Below, in pieces: positions 8,803-16,539 of a DNA stretch of 64,000 nt. The position numbers and the translations under genes were made by a program. Under the pieces are notes generated by a model that was given only the letters and a program-made list of their open reading frames with translations, did not search any database and was not told the DNA's origin. This DNA comes from Acidovorax sp. DW039. Lineage in GTDB: Bacteria; Pseudomonadota; Gammaproteobacteria; Burkholderiales; Burkholderiaceae_C. The stretch is taken from the NCBI RefSeq assembly GCF_037101375.1, contig NZ_AP029019.1:1364001-1428000 (forward strand). The letters run 5' to 3'. The number at the start of each line of letters is the position of its first letter. Position 1 is the stretch's first letter.

Positions 8803-8832
8803 GGCCAGCTCGTGGCGGTGAGCTGGCCTTTT
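8803..8832 (+). terminator. Hairpin with T-run on the plus strand in the head gene gap
   Basis: GGCCAGCTC (8803-8811) and GAGCTGGCC (8820-8828) form a perfect 9-bp stem with an 8-base loop, followed by TTTT. Read on the plus strand this looks like a factor-independent terminator, opposite to the head genes. It lies in the only sizeable gap of the head cluster (8727-8850). It could block antisense transcription or be an RNA structure in the minus-strand message. Confidence 0.45.
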
Positions 8833-8850
8833 CATTTGATGAAGCTTTCT

Positions 8851-10086
8851 TTATGCCTCTCGGCGGTACAGCAGCACCCCTTGGCGGAACTTGTTGAGGT
8901 ACTTGACGGTGCCGGGGTGAAAAATCGTGACGCCGGTCCAACCGTCCTCACCGCGCTCAAATACCGCTAGGGCTGCAGTGTCTTTGCCCCCCACCGCAAA
9001 GTTGCTGATGTAGCGGCGGCGCACGACGGCCTTGCCCAGTGTGTGCATCCATTCGAGGCGCAGCCAAATTTCGTCTGGCTCTTTGAGCGATTCGGCCAAA
9101 AGCGGCAGGTATTTGTCGCGGTCAAACTTGAGCACCTTCCAAGAGCCGTCGAATGCGGTGAACAGGTCTTTGCCGATGACCACGCCTTCGCCCACAGCGT
9201 CGCGGAATATCACCGGCTGCTCCATGGTGGCACCGAAGCGTGCCAAGAAGTCGTTTACGTAAAACTCAGGGGGTTGGTCAGTGGGCAGCGTGTCAAGCCC
9301 GGCAAGCCTTCGCGGTGGTGGTAGCGGCCTACCCGGCAGGGTGTCTGGCAAGCCGTCGGCATAAACGTTGGCGGCAGGCCCACCAGAGCGCGGTGGAGGC
9401 ATGGCTGCCTTGAGCCGTGCGTTGCCAGGCGCGTATTCAAAGCCGGGGTCTATGCCCTCCGGAACCTGCACTTGGCGCGGGCCGTTGATGCTGCGCTGGC
9501 CGATGGTGCGCTCTACCAGGTTGACCTCGGGCGCTTGGTCGGGCCCGGTTTTGCCCAGGCGCTGCAGGTCGCGTGGCCACAGCCCGCGTACCTTGCAATG
9601 GCAGCCCCAGCCGTTGGGCGGGAAATGGGTTTGCCAAAACGGGTTGTCGCGCTCCAGCACCAGGCCGTCCCAGCTCACATGCAGGGGGCGCGGGTTCTGC
9701 ACCCAGTCCTGGTGCTCGTATTGCCAGTATGGGGCGGCCTGCAGCTGCTGCCAGCGCCCGGCCGCGTAGCTGGTGGCCAGGTTGGTGTCGTAGATGACGC
9801 GGCTGCGCCAGTTGCGCCCGCCGTTGTAGTCCCAGCCGTGGGTGGCGACGATGCGGTCGAAGTCTTTGCGGAATTCTTCCAGCGTGGTGCCGCCTTCAAT
9901 GGCTTTTTCAACGGCGGCGCGGAAGTCGGCCACTATCGCGTCGCGGTTGGCCCCGGCCACCACAAAAGCCCAGTCGTGCTCGCGGGTGTAGATGTCGGTC
10001 CAGCCATCGGTGGGCAGGTTGAGCTTTCGCCGGAAAAACTCGGCCTGCTCGGCAAAGGGCAGCGATCCGTAAGCGGCTGATGGCAT
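8851..10086 (-). CDS. Phage minor head protein (Mu gpF-like) with C-terminal PBECR2-like nuclease domain
   Basis: The first about 230 residues match the Mu F / SPP1 gp7 head morphogenesis family: LEEFRKDFDRIVATHGW, the RVIYDTNLATSYAAGRW helix and the WGCHCKVRGLW motif. A Pro-rich linker (residues 228-265) leads to a separate C-terminal domain of about 145 residues, with VIFRDAVGEGVVIGKDLF, DEIWLRLEW and a final beta-rich GWTGVTIFHP block. This resembles the PBECR2 barnase/EndoU/ColE5-like nuclease fold found on phage head proteins. The gene lies between portal and gpG-like genes. Nuclease activity is not shown by the sequence. Confidence 0.85.
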   Translation of the reverse strand: MPSAAYGSLPFAEQAEFFRRKLNLPTDGWTDIYTREHDWAFVVAGANRDAIVADFRAAVEKAIEGGTTLEEFRKDFDRIVATHGWDYNGGRNWRSRVIYDTNLATSYAAGRWQQLQAAPYWQYEHQDWVQNPRPLHVSWDGLVLERDNPFWQTHFPPNGWGCHCKVRGLWPRDLQRLGKTGPDQAPEVNLVERTIGQRSINGPRQVQVPEGIDPGFEYAPGNARLKAAMPPPRSGGPAANVYADGLPDTLPGRPLPPPRRLAGLDTLPTDQPPEFYVNDFLARFGATMEQPVIFRDAVGEGVVIGKDLFTAFDGSWKVLKFDRDKYLPLLAESLKEPDEIWLRLEWMHTLGKAVVRRRYISNFAVGGKDTAALAVFERGEDGWTGVTIFHPGTVKYLNKFRQGVLLYRREA

Positions 10087-10178
10087 GGCGGTGGCGCGGG
10101 AGCGTGTTTATAAACGTTTATGAGGCATGAATGCGGGCGCGGCAGTGCAACGGGGGCGGCTTGCCCCCTGCGGGGCCT

Positions 10179-11771
10179 TTACGCGCCCGTGGCTGCGGCT
10201 TCTTGCAATACCTCATACCGGCCCGCCATTTCTGCGGCGCGAAGGGCTACGGCCATGGCGGCGGCGTACTGGTCCAGCGTCATGCCGGGCAGCAGTGTGT
10301 CCAGGCCGTCGCGGATTTCTGCCAGTGAGCTGGCGCGCTGCACCAGGCCGCGCACCAGATCAATCCACGCGCCTACGGCGGGGGCCAGGTCACCCGCGAG
10401 CTGGGGCTGCATTTGCACGGGCGGTGGCAGCTCTGCGGGCGCTGCCCATCCAGCCGCTGGGGTTTGGGCGGTGGCTGCGGCCAGTGCGGCGGTGGCCTCA
10501 CGTTGGCGGGGCAGCAGCACGGGCTCATTGCCCTGGGCGGTGGGGATGCCCAGCCGTTCATGCACCCAGGCCACGGGCGGGCGGATGCCCATTTCGACCA
10601 GGGGCGGCAAGGCCTCGCTAAACGTGGCCAGGTCTTCGCGCTCCTGGGCGTTGAGGCGGAACTGGGGGCAGCGGCGCAGGCCGCCTTGCGCCAGGCCGTT
10701 GATGGAGGCGATGGCGAAGACCAGGTCGCGGGTGAGCGTGGTGTTGGCCTGGCGAATGTCGCCGTCGCGCAGGTCCTTGCGCACTTCGTTGTGCACGTTG
10801 CCCAGGGCATTGGTGCTGCTCTTGCCATCTGCACCGCTGGTGAGGGTGCCGCCCAGGATGACTTTGGACTGGTTGCGTTCGCACCAGGTCATCATCAGCT
10901 CAAACGCTTTGGGGTCACCCGTGGCCGCGTCCTTGAACTCGATGAGCATGCCCTCGGGGATGATGCCCGCCGCGTTGTGGCCGATGGATGCCAGGGCGCG
11001 CAGCAGCGTGGCCTTTTCCTTTTCTGTGGCGCTGGCGGGGTATTTGCCGATGCGCAGCGGGATGCCGTAAATCTCCAAAAACTCGGCCAGGTCGCCCACG
11101 CTGTAGTTCTTGAACAGGTAGGGCCACACCAACTGACGGAACAGGGCCGAGCGCTCCAGGTAGCCGCTCTTGGCCTTGTGGATGTGGGTGACCCAGCCGA
11201 AGGGGGTGAGTGGGTCGCCCATGACGCCATCGTGGGCGGCGTTGGTGCGCAGGCGCAGCTCTTGGCGGTAACCCCGGTGCAGGCTGAACCAGGACTGGGG
11301 GCGGTGGGTGATGGTCTTGGGCACCCAGTAGCCCTCTACGCGGTGCCATTCGATTTCAAGGCATGCAAAGCCTTTGCCGATGGCGTCGGTGAGGTCGAAG
11401 ACCATGTCTTCAAAGTCAGGAATCTCCATGAGCAGTTCGCTCAGCTGCTCGGCTGTCTTCTTCTCGGTAGCGTCGGCCCCCTCTGGCGGAACTACGTCCC
11501 AGTCGAGCACGCAGGCGCGGCGGCGCTTGCCCATCTCGGCGGCAATGTGGCCGTCTTTTTCTTCCATGTCCTCAAAAAGCTCAAACTGGGCGGTGAGGTC
11601 GCCGTTTTCGGCTGCGTCAAGGATGCGGGCCAGGCGCGATGGGGTGAGCCCGCGTGTGGGGTGCGACTGCAGTTCGCGCTGCAAGTGCAGAAGCCGCGAG
11701 GTTTGCGGCTCTTGCAGGTCGGGCATGGTGATGGGCTGGCCGTCTGGGCCAAGGATGCGGGAGGTTGCCAT
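10179..11771 (-). CDS. Portal protein (Mu gp29-like, DUF935)
   Basis: The 530-residue protein matches the Mu gp29 portal family, with the N-terminal SRILGPDGQPI, EDMEEKDGHIAAEMGKRRRA, the PQSWFSLHRGYRQ block, EIYGIPLRIGKYP and the LGGTLTSGADGKSS segment. Portals form the dodecameric ring through which DNA is packaged. The Ala/Gln/Pro-rich C-terminal 130 residues are variable in this family. The gene follows the large terminase gene by six bases. Confidence 0.92.
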   Translation of the reverse strand: MATSRILGPDGQPITMPDLQEPQTSRLLHLQRELQSHPTRGLTPSRLARILDAAENGDLTAQFELFEDMEEKDGHIAAEMGKRRRACVLDWDVVPPEGADATEKKTAEQLSELLMEIPDFEDMVFDLTDAIGKGFACLEIEWHRVEGYWVPKTITHRPQSWFSLHRGYRQELRLRTNAAHDGVMGDPLTPFGWVTHIHKAKSGYLERSALFRQLVWPYLFKNYSVGDLAEFLEIYGIPLRIGKYPASATEKEKATLLRALASIGHNAAGIIPEGMLIEFKDAATGDPKAFELMMTWCERNQSKVILGGTLTSGADGKSSTNALGNVHNEVRKDLRDGDIRQANTTLTRDLVFAIASINGLAQGGLRRCPQFRLNAQEREDLATFSEALPPLVEMGIRPPVAWVHERLGIPTAQGNEPVLLPRQREATAALAAATAQTPAAGWAAPAELPPPVQMQPQLAGDLAPAVGAWIDLVRGLVQRASSLAEIRDGLDTLLPGMTLDQYAAAMAVALRAAEMAGRYEVLQEAAATGA

Positions 11772-11777
11772 GGCGGG

Positions 11778-13454
11778 TTACCAGTGGGAGCGCGGCTCGA
11801 CCAGGCGCAGGTAGTCTTCTGCGTCGTCGTCCTGGCCGTCTTCGGCCGCGCCGAGGTTGTCAAAGCCGCGCGGCAGCGCGGGCATGGGGGTGAAATCAAT
11901 GGCGGCGCTCAGGTTGAGCGTGGCAAACCAGCCCAGGGCGAGCATGGAGGCAGCGTCGCCATGGCGGTGCAGGTCCGGGTCCTTCACGTCCTTGCGCCGG
12001 GCCTTTGCCACCATGGGGATGCCGTCCACCTCTTCAATGGCGCGCAGGTCCTGGGCCATGTTGGGGTCGGCTGGAATGTCGATCATTCCGTCCTCAAAGC
12101 CCTGCACCAGCTTGGGCATCCAGGTGCCGTACCAGCCCCGGTTGAATTTGACCTGGTGCACATGGCTGTGGCCGAACTCGTCGGCCGTTTCTTCTGCCAG
12201 CGTTTCGCCGTTGCCGCCAGCGTCCATGGCCCCGCCGCAGCGGCGCGGCAGGTGCCTGATGGCGTGGTGGGTGATTTGCTTTTGCTGCGCGTAGGGCACC
12301 TTGTGCATTTCGATGACCAGGGGCACCTCGCGGCGCATGCCAGCGGTGAGGGCTATAGCCCCCCAAATCGAAAAGTCGCGGTGCCGTGCGTAGTCCTGGC
12401 TGAAGACGTGGCGGACGGTTTTGTCCAGCCGCTCCAGGGCCGGGTCTAGGTTGCGCTCGATCCAGTCGGCCACCCAGGCGGTGCGCTGCTCGGGGGTGTT
12501 GCGCACAAAGTCATCGTCCAGCGCCAGGCGCAGCACGCAGGTTTCGGTCAGGGTCATGGCCTGCTCAATCCATACGCCTGGCAGGCATACGCCGTTGCCG
12601 TCGCGGGGGATGGCGTCCAGCTCTTCGCGCATGGCGGCCTTGCGCACGCCGTAGCCGTTGCGAATCTTGCTGTACCAGGCCTTTTTGCTCTCCAGCGTGG
12701 GCGGGGTGCCTTTCATGAAGCACACGCGCTCGTACAGGCCATTGGCCACCGCATCGTCAAACGTGACGGTGACCACCCGCGCGTCTTCGCCATAGCGGCC
12801 CGCCTCAATGTCGCGGCAGAACTGGGCGAAGGGGTTGTTTTTGCCGTTGTGCGAGCTGATGACGGTGATCTGGCCGCCCCAGATCAGCAGCGCGGTGGCG
12901 GCGTCGAGCACGCCCTGCACGTCGGGGTGGAATGCGGCCTCGTCAATTACTACATGGCCCTGCAGGCCCCGGATGTTGGCGGGGCGGCTGGAGAGCGCGC
13001 ACACCTGAAACCCGCTGGCAAAGCGGATGCGGTAGGCGGTGATATGGCGGGTTTTGCCGGTGTCGTCCTGGTCTTCAAACAGGAACTCTTCCACGCCCGA
13101 GATGCCCTGGCCCTGTGCCTGGGCGATGACGCGGGCGAACTTGGCGCAGTAGCCGATGGCCTCCAGGCCCTTTTCCTTGGTGTCACCGATGTAGTAGACG
13201 TTGTCACCCCCGGCGCTTTTGCGCGCGGCGGCCACCAGGGTCTTGTTGAGCATGGTGCCGAAGGTGATGCCGGTGCGGCGGCCTTTGGGCACGGCGATGA
13301 TGGCGGCCTGGATGGCGGCCACCTCGCGCTGGTGCTTCATCAAAACGCCATCGTCCAGCGGGTTGAAGCCTTCGGGGATGGAGCGCACGCTGGCGGGCAG
13401 ATCGTCCCATTCCAGCGTGCGCAAGGTGGTGTCCAGGGGCTTGATGGCGTGCAT
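11778..13454 (-). CDS. Terminase large subunit (Mu gp28-like)
   Basis: The start at 13454 (MHAIKPLDTTLR) is preferred because GGGGG precedes it and it sits three bases after the gp27-like stop. The 558-residue product carries an ATPase domain with a Walker A-like loop VPKGRRTGIT at about residues 55-64 and a Walker B, HVVIDEAAF, at about 167-175. The C-terminal nuclease half includes DFSIWGAIAL and a late HGDAASMLALG. It powers headful DNA packaging. Length and order agree with Mu gp28. Confidence 0.93.
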   Translation of the reverse strand: MHAIKPLDTTLRTLEWDDLPASVRSIPEGFNPLDDGVLMKHQREVAAIQAAIIAVPKGRRTGITFGTMLNKTLVAAARKSAGGDNVYYIGDTKEKGLEAIGYCAKFARVIAQAQGQGISGVEEFLFEDQDDTGKTRHITAYRIRFASGFQVCALSSRPANIRGLQGHVVIDEAAFHPDVQGVLDAATALLIWGGQITVISSHNGKNNPFAQFCRDIEAGRYGEDARVVTVTFDDAVANGLYERVCFMKGTPPTLESKKAWYSKIRNGYGVRKAAMREELDAIPRDGNGVCLPGVWIEQAMTLTETCVLRLALDDDFVRNTPEQRTAWVADWIERNLDPALERLDKTVRHVFSQDYARHRDFSIWGAIALTAGMRREVPLVIEMHKVPYAQQKQITHHAIRHLPRRCGGAMDAGGNGETLAEETADEFGHSHVHQVKFNRGWYGTWMPKLVQGFEDGMIDIPADPNMAQDLRAIEEVDGIPMVAKARRKDVKDPDLHRHGDAASMLALGWFATLNLSAAIDFTPMPALPRGFDNLGAAEDGQDDDAEDYLRLVEPRSHW

Positions 13455-13456
13455 GG

Positions 13457-14002
13457 TCAGCCCCCGATGCCCAGGAACTTGCGACGCCAAAAGTCCACCT
13501 GGCTTTCGTCCATGCCCTGGGCTTTTGCGACCTCCTGAAGGTTGGCCTCTTGCTCGGCCAGCAGTTTGCGGCGGGCGGCTTCTTCTACCGCCTCGCGTTC
13601 CTTGAGGCTCATGGTGCGGGCCTGCATGGCGGCGCGGGCTGCGCGGGCCAGCTCGGCCACTTCCTTGATGCTCACGTCTTCGCCGTGGGCGTTGAGGGCG
13701 GCATTGGTGGCCAGGGTTGTGACGGCCTGGGCGAGCAGTGCCCCGGCCTTGTCGCCCACGCCTTCGCCCAGCTCAGAGACCAGGGCGGTGGCGGCGGTGT
13801 CGATCTCGCGCATGCGGCCCATCATTTCTTCCAGGCTGGCGCGGTAGCGGTGCAAGCCGCTGCGGCTGACATCTGCGGCGGGAAACTTGGCGCGTAGGGC
13901 AGCTAGCAGCTCGTCAAGGGTGTGGCGGTCTTCGCGCAGCAGCTTTTCGAGGTACTTGCGGGCGGCGGGGTCCATGCGGGCGACCGAGGATTTACGGCCC
14001 AT
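13457..14002 (-). CDS. Small terminase-like protein, DUF3486 (Mu gp27-like)
   Basis: The 181-residue protein has the DUF3486 pattern: MGRKSSVARMDPAARKYLEKLL, a helix-turn-helix-like stretch with TLDELLAALRAKFPAADVSRSGLHRYR (split across residues 28-54), and a long helical C-terminus. In Mu-like phages this protein is the presumed DNA-recognition partner of the gp28 terminase. It ends three bases before the terminase start. Confidence 0.87.
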   Translation of the reverse strand: MGRKSSVARMDPAARKYLEKLLREDRHTLDELLAALRAKFPAADVSRSGLHRYRASLEEMMGRMREIDTAATALVSELGEGVGDKAGALLAQAVTTLATNAALNAHGEDVSIKEVAELARAARAAMQARTMSLKEREAVEEAARRKLLAEQEANLQEVAKAQGMDESQVDFWRRKFLGIGG

Positions 14003-14005
14003 GGG

Positions 14006-14299
14006 TCAGGCTCCGGGGCGCTTGACGCCAGGCACGATGGCGCGGCCTGCGGCTACGTCTGCCCCGCGCTCGCTGAGCGTGGCCAGCAGGACGCTGCCAA
14101 CTTCTTCGGCGGTGAGCAGCAGCTGCTCTTCCAGCCAGCGCAGATCAGACTTGACCTGGTCGCGGCTGGGCTCATGCCCCCAGCTGCTGAGCACGGTGTA
14201 GATGACGCTGCTGTTGGCCCGGTAGGCGGGCATTTCAGACAGGATGCGCAGGATGACCAGGCGGCGGTCTTCTGCGAGGTATTGGGCGTACTTGGTCAT
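14006..14299 (-). CDS. Mu gp26-like winged-helix protein
   Basis: The 97-residue protein has a winged-helix look: LAEDRRLVILRILSEMP, a turn and RANSSVIYTVLSSWG, then a recognition-type helix DQVKSDLRWLEEQLLL. This pattern is shared by small phage proteins encoded just before gp27 in many Mu-like prophages. It overlaps the DUF2730 gene by four bases and precedes the DUF3486 gene by three. A regulatory or packaging role is plausible but not known. Confidence 0.75.
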   Translation of the reverse strand: MTKYAQYLAEDRRLVILRILSEMPAYRANSSVIYTVLSSWGHEPSRDQVKSDLRWLEEQLLLTAEEVGSVLLATLSERGADVAAGRAIVPGVKRPGA

Positions 14300-14598
14300 T
14301 TCTTGTTCAGCAGGTAGCTTTCGACACGGTCAACGCTGCGGCCCAAGGGCTCAATGCGGGCGGCGACGGTTTCGATGCCGCCGCGCAGGCGCTCTACCGT
14401 GGCCACCAGCTCGTGCAGTTGCGCCTGGCTGGGGACTTGCGCCATTTGCGCCTCCAGCGTGGTCAAGCGGGTGCGCAGCTCCAGCAGCTCTGCGCCGCTG
14501 GCCGATTGGCGACCGATGAACCAGGCGTAAATGCCAATGGCGGTCACGACGATCCACCGCATGGCCTCGAAACTGAATGTCATATCGGTGAAGCTCAT
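14296..14598 (-). CDS. DUF2730 membrane-anchored phage protein (Mu gp25-like)
   Basis: The start at 14598 (MSFTDMTFSFEAM) has GGGAG upstream. The 100-residue product has a single transmembrane segment (WIVVTAIGIYAWFIG, about residues 14-28) and then a long heptad-rich coiled coil to the C-terminus, which is the layout of DUF2730. It lies between the zinc-finger gene and the gp26-like gene, with four-base overlaps on both sides. The role in phage growth is unknown. Confidence 0.8.
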   Translation of the reverse strand: MSFTDMTFSFEAMRWIVVTAIGIYAWFIGRQSASGAELLELRTRLTTLEAQMAQVPSQAQLHELVATVERLRGGIETVAARIEPLGRSVDRVESYLLNKK

Positions 14599-14831
14599 CT
14601 GGCTCTCGCTCCCTTGCTTTTTTCTTGCTGCCACTGGCAGGCCACACACAGCTGGCATCCCGGCACCGCGCGGCGGCGGGCTGCAGGGATGTCATCTCCA
14701 CATTCGGTGCATTCGGCGGCCGAGTCGGCCTCTGTCTTACCCGCCAGCCCGGCGCGGCGGGCCTGGTCGCGCAGGGCGTCGGCCAGCATTTCCGCTTCGC
14801 GCTGGGCGGCGCGGTCTATGTCGTCGGTCAC
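14595..14831 (-). CDS. TraR/DksA-family C4 zinc-finger protein
   Basis: The start is the GTG at 14831, which overlaps the stop of the Rz1-like gene (GTGA). The 78-residue protein has a helical N-terminus and a four-cysteine finger CTECGDDIPAARRRAVPG...CVAC, the signature of short DksA/TraR proteins. Phage versions bind RNA polymerase in the secondary channel and can alter host promoters without ppGpp. It is the first gene after the lysis cassette in the leftward operon. Confidence 0.87.
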   Translation of the reverse strand: MTDDIDRAAQREAEMLADALRDQARRAGLAGKTEADSAAECTECGDDIPAARRRAVPGCQLCVACQWQQEKSKGARAR

Positions 14832-15097
14832 TGCTGCGGCCCTCCGTCCATCCAGTTCAAAAGGTTTACAAAGCGGCCCGCGCACAGGCCATACAGGTCG
14901 TACATGGCCTTGAGGGCCTCGGCTACAGGGTCCACTTCACCGGTCAGCGCCGGGGCCTGGGGCGGCGCTGGGCACCGGCTGGCGTATTCCGCTGGCAGCG
15001 GCCTCTGCAGCCCGGTCGCGGGCGTCTGCAAGGTTGCGCATGACGCCAGCAGGAAAGACGCAACCAGCGCGGCTGTCAGCCGTTTGGGTGAGTTCAT
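14828..15097 (-). CDS. Outer-membrane spanin (Rz1-like lipoprotein)
   Basis: The 89-residue protein has a lipoprotein signal peptide with the lipobox LLASC (Cys20) followed by Pro-rich sequence, as in Rz1. Its first about 160 bases lie inside the Rz-like gene in another frame, the classical nested Rz/Rz1 layout. As the outer-membrane half of the spanin it would help fuse inner and outer membranes in the last step of lysis. Confidence 0.83.
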   Translation of the reverse strand: MNSPKRLTAALVASFLLASCATLQTPATGLQRPLPAEYASRCPAPPQAPALTGEVDPVAEALKAMYDLYGLCAGRFVNLLNWMDGGPQQ

Positions 15098-15353
15098 GGG
15101 TCAGCTCCCGTGTGGTTGCGGTGTTGGTGCGCTCTTGCTCTGCCATGGCGGCGCGCAGCGCGCGGCTGGCTGCGCTGGAGCGCTTGACCAGGTCGGCATG
15201 GGCGTTGACCTGGTCGGTCAGCGTCTTCAATGCAGCGGCATCCTGGCGGCCCTTTTCCAGTGCTTTGCCCTGGTCTATGCCGTAGCCATAACCGGCAATG
15301 CCGGTGGCTACGGCCAATACCAGGCCCGCAAGTGCAGCGGTGGCGGTGCTCAT
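14937..15353 (-). CDS. Inner-membrane spanin (Rz-like)
   Basis: The start is the ATG at 15353, overlapping the stop of the endolysin gene. The 138-residue product has an N-terminal transmembrane segment (about residues 5-22) followed by a long coiled-coil periplasmic region with ALKTLTDQVNAHADLVK and many Ala, Arg and Glu. This is the i-spanin plan. It overlaps the Rz1-like gene in another frame. Confidence 0.83.
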   Translation of the reverse strand: MSTATAALAGLVLAVATGIAGYGYGIDQGKALEKGRQDAAALKTLTDQVNAHADLVKRSSAASRALRAAMAEQERTNTATTRELTHELTQTADSRAGCVFPAGVMRNLADARDRAAEAAASGIRQPVPSAAPGPGADR

Positions 15354-15976
15354 AGGCCCGGCCCCCATTGCAGGTAGCGGGGCTGCAGCACCACCAGGAT
15401 GCGGTGGGGGTAGCCCAGGTTTTCTTTGCAATGCACGGCTGCGCGGCGGGCTGAGCCGCAGGCCGCGTCCACCTGGGCGCGAGAAGGCTGGGCCAGCCCG
15501 GTACTGGCGGCCTCCTGTTGCCAATGGCCTAGCCCGCCGTTGTAGCTGCGCAGGGCCACCCACATGCGCTCGTAGGGCGTGTAGCGGGTGGGCGTGCGGT
15601 CGTAAAGCCAGCGGTCGTAAGTGACCAGGGCACGCAGCGCCCACGCGGGGTTGTAGGGCTGGGGCGTAGCCAGATCGGGCGCTTGGCTGGCGATCCAGCG
15701 GGAAGTGGCGGGCATGAACTGGGCCAGGCCCTGTGCGCCGACGTGCGAGACGGCATCAGGCCGCCAGGCGCTTTCTTGGTGTACCTGGGCGGCGAACACT
15801 GCCACGGGCGCATCCATGCCCCAGCCTGCATGGGCGGTGCGAATGAGCAGTGAGCGGTATTGCAGGGCCGCCTGGGGTGGCTGGAGGCCTTGGGCGTGGA
15901 CTTGGCAACTGGCGGCCAGCGCCGCAGCGGCCAAGGCCAGCCAGGCCAGGGCAGATAGAGGGGAGCGCCAGCGCAT
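15350..15976 (-). CDS. Lytic transglycosylase-type endolysin (SLT domain)
   Basis: The 208-residue protein has an N-terminal signal or signal-anchor segment (about residues 9-29) and a transglycosylase SLT domain: the catalytic Glu in VHQESAWRPD (E68), VGAQGLAQFMPATS and the SYNGG motif. It would cleave peptidoglycan glycan strands during lysis. A secreted endolysin with its own signal fits a pinholin-type or signal-arrest-release pathway, though the sequence alone does not decide this. It overlaps the holin stop by one base. Confidence 0.9.
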   Translation of the reverse strand: MRWRSPLSALAWLALAAAALAASCQVHAQGLQPPQAALQYRSLLIRTAHAGWGMDAPVAVFAAQVHQESAWRPDAVSHVGAQGLAQFMPATSRWIASQAPDLATPQPYNPAWALRALVTYDRWLYDRTPTRYTPYERMWVALRSYNGGLGHWQQEAASTGLAQPSRAQVDAACGSARRAAVHCKENLGYPHRILVVLQPRYLQWGPGL

Positions 15977-16275
15977 TACAGCCCCGCAGCAATGCCCAGC
16001 ACCACGCAGCCGACCACGATGGCTCGGCGCAGCATGGCGGCGGTGTAGACGCGGATATAGGCCTGAACGACGGGATAGTCCACATCACCCTCGGGCTCAT
16101 CGGTACCGTAGCGCCAGTCACGCTGCAAGTAGCCGTCAGGCCGGGCGTAGGGGAACAGTGCGCGGTCCAGCCAGTAGCCGAGGACGGCGGCCAGGGCGAT
16201 CAGCGCAGCTTTGTAGAGCACCACCGGCAGTTGGGCCGGGGCGCCCTTCGGTTGCAGTGGATTTTGCAGGGCCAT
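15976..16275 (-). CDS. Putative holin
   Basis: The 99-residue protein has two clear hydrophobic segments, about residues 20-41 (VVLYKAALIALAAVLGYWLD) and 80-99, with a FPYARPDGYL block between them that is typical of the holins beside SLT endolysins in betaproteobacterial Mu-like phages. The start is uncertain: the first about 11 codons lie antisense to a convincing part of the divergent helix-turn-helix gene, so a GTG further in (near VVLYK) may be the original start. Confidence 0.75.
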   Translation of the reverse strand: MALQNPLQPKGAPAQLPVVLYKAALIALAAVLGYWLDRALFPYARPDGYLQRDWRYGTDEPEGDVDYPVVQAYIRVYTAAMLRRAIVVGCVVLGIAAGL

Positions 16276-16515
16276 GCCTTTGACGGGCTGCGCCTGAAAC
16301 AGGTTGCCGAAGCGCTCCAGATCACGCCGCCCATGGCTTTGAGAGACCTGCAGCTACTGGCAGATGAGGGCATTGCAGAGCGCATACCGGGCAATGAGGA
16401 GTGCTGGCGACTGACGCCCAAGCTGATTCAGCTGGCCCGTGCCCATGACGACGAACTGCGCCGGGTGCGGCAGCGCATTGAAGACATTGACCAGCGCTAC
16501 ACGCGCGCCATTTGA
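16252..16515 (+). CDS. Winged-helix DNA-binding phage protein, 5' end uncertain
   Basis: The frame encodes a helix-turn-helix protein of about 87 residues: GLRLKQVAEALQITPPMALRDLQLLADEGIAERI followed by a wing and a charged helical tail (quoted piece is at about residues 13-46, given here in two parts of the domain). Such IclR-like small proteins head the early operon of BcepMu-type phages. No ATG is available at the 5' end, only TTG codons (16231, 16252), and these lie inside the divergent holin gene. The gene may have lost its original start in a deletion. Confidence 0.6.
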   Translation: MQWILQGHAFDGLRLKQVAEALQITPPMALRDLQLLADEGIAERIPGNEECWRLTPKLIQLARAHDDELRRVRQRIEDIDQRYTRAI

Positions 16516-16539
16516 TTAACAACTACAGGAGTAACACAC

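Noticed and set aside
10413..12449. 678-aa plus-strand frame over portal and terminase genes
   Set aside because: It spans two well-supported minus-strand genes in a shadow frame.
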